Below are positions 31,201 to 32,048 of a DNA stretch of 32,048 nucleotides, in pieces; the first letter of the stretch is position 1; every line of letters begins with the position of its first letter. Source of the DNA: Candidatus Omnitrophota bacterium (GTDB taxonomy: Bacteria; Omnitrophota; Gorgyraeia; JABMRN01; RBG-13-46-9); contig CP070780.1 in NCBI GenBank assembly GCA_020346285.1, positions 476,143 through 508,190 on the forward strand, written 5' to 3'. The notes beneath the pieces are model-generated. The model searched no databases. It had not been told where the DNA came from and worked only from the letters and a program-made list of their open reading frames with translations. The position numbers and the translations under genes were made by a program.

Positions 31201-32048
31201 ATGAAACCGGTATTGCAGTTGGCGCTCGATTTTTTAAACCTCAGAAGAGCGCTTAAGGTAGCCGAAGAGGCCGTAAGAGGCGGCGTTGACTGGTTAGAGG
31301 CGGGGACGCCTTTGATAAAAAGCGAAGGCCTGGATGCGATAAGGGAGCTTAGAAAGAGATTTCCCAAGACGACGATTGTGGCCGACATGAAGACGATGGA
31401 CGTCGGAAGAATAGAAACGGAAATGGCTGCCAAGGCAGGCGCGAATATAGTTTGCGTTTTAGCGGCTGCCTCCGACAGCACTATTACCGAATGCGTGGAA
31501 GCGGGTAGAAATTACGGCGCTAAGATAGAGGCCGATTTAATAGAGATTAAAGAAAGCGAGCTGGAAAAACGCGCAAAAGAGCTGGAGAAACTCGGCGTTG
31601 ATTATATAGGAATACACGTAGCTATCGACGAGCAGATGCAGGGAAAGGACCCCTTTTCAAAATTGCGTAGGGTTGCGCAGCAAGTAGGTATTCCCGTAGC
31701 TTGCGCGGGCGGCATAAATTCCGAGACAGCTCACCGGGCAATAGAAGGGGGCGCGGAGATAGTAATAGTGGGCGGAGCGATAAATAAGGCCGAAGACCCC
31801 GCCTCGGCCGCGCGCCGGATAAAAAAAGTCATCGCTACGAGAAAGGCGATTAAGACCAGGCTCTTTAAAAGGGTTTCAATAACCGACGTCTATAAAGTTT
31901 TGAAGCGGGTTTCCACTCCCAACCTTTCCGACGCGATGCACAGGACAGGCGACCTGAAAGGAATTCATCCTGTTTCCCGGGGGCTAAAGATCGCGGGCCC
32001 GGCATTAACCGTGCGCACCTACCCCGGCGACTGGGCCAAGACAGTGGA
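31201..32048 (+). CDS. 3-hexulose-6-phosphate synthase fused to an RraA-like domain (3' truncated by window)
   Basis: ATG at 31201 directly follows the yjbQ stop, and the frame is open to the window end (282 complete codons). Residues 1 to about 208 are a 3-hexulose-6-phosphate synthase barrel: LQLALDFLNL, WLEAGTPLIKSEG, VADMKTMDVG with the catalytic Asp-x-Lys, KIEADLIE, YIGIHVAID, ACAGGINSETA and IVIVGGAINKAEDP. After a linker, STPNLSDAMHRTGDLKGIHP and IAGPALTVRTYPGDWAK mark the beginning of an RraA-like domain. HPS joins formaldehyde and ribulose-5-phosphate, or runs in reverse to make pentose. HPS-RraA fusions are known mainly from archaea. The RraA part may be an aldolase-like or unrelated activity; it is cut off here. 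Confidence 0.9.
   Translation, partial: MKPVLQLALDFLNLRRALKVAEEAVRGGVDWLEAGTPLIKSEGLDAIRELRKRFPKTTIVADMKTMDVGRIETEMAAKAGANIVCVLAAASDSTITECVEAGRNYGAKIEADLIEIKESELEKRAKELEKLGVDYIGIHVAIDEQMQGKDPFSKLRRVAQQVGIPVACAGGINSETAHRAIEGGAEIVIVGGAINKAEDPASAARRIKKVIATRKAIKTRLFKRVSITDVYKVLKRVSTPNLSDAMHRTGDLKGIHPVSRGLKIAGPALTVRTYPGDWAKTV

Overview
The window reads as a chromosomal segment of an anaerobic bacterium that runs the Wood-Ljungdahl (reductive acetyl-CoA) pathway. Every gene I can support lies on the + strand, mostly with gaps of 0-20 bp or short overlaps. Bacterial identity follows from MnmG, GlgC, bifunctional PurH, formate-tetrahydrofolate ligase, a THF-based methyl branch and a bacterial AcsB/C/D/E set. 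The exact lineage cannot be fixed from sequence alone. An uncultured phylum such as Omnitrophota or a relative is my guess, and it is inference only.

Layout. 1-462: the 3' end of a truncated gene, then about 320 bp of non-coding DNA holding a 20-bp palindrome and a large nested inverted repeat. 463-2430: a small basic protein, a Na/phosphate cotransporter and a PhoU-like protein. 2444-9130: glgC behind a hairpin leader, a family 4 glycosyltransferase, rpe, tal, mnmG and a LOG-family protein, closed by a terminator-like hairpin. 9182-32048: a one-carbon supercluster. Its order is purH, folE (with an intein), a short MetE-like methionine synthase, fhs, fchA, metF, folD, cooS, cooF, an FAD/NAD(P) oxidoreductase, acsB (with an intein), acsC, acsV, cooC, acsD, acsE, yjbQ and an HPS-RraA fusion cut by the window end.

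How the genes work together. FolE starts pterin/folate synthesis. Fhs, FchA, FolD and MetF carry formate to methyl-THF, and AcsE moves the methyl to the corrinoid protein AcsCD. CooS makes CO and AcsB joins CO, methyl and CoA. AcsV re-reduces the corrinoid and CooC is the probable nickel-insertion ATPase. PurH draws off 10-formyl-THF for purines, and the MetE-like protein may draw off methyl groups for methionine. The HPS-RraA protein could exchange formaldehyde with pentose phosphates, to which rpe and tal also connect.

Most notable. (1) Two large LAGLIDADG inteins, each inserted directly before a metal-ligand cysteine: the Zn cysteine of FolE and an A-cluster cysteine of acetyl-CoA synthase. 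(2) FolD has Gln at the position of the catalytic cyclohydrolase Lys and lies two genes from an FchA homologue, which suggests a split of dehydrogenase and cyclohydrolase activities. (3) A core-MetE-type methionine synthase sits inside the pathway cluster. (4) A 36-bp tandem repeat with internal dyads precedes acsB.
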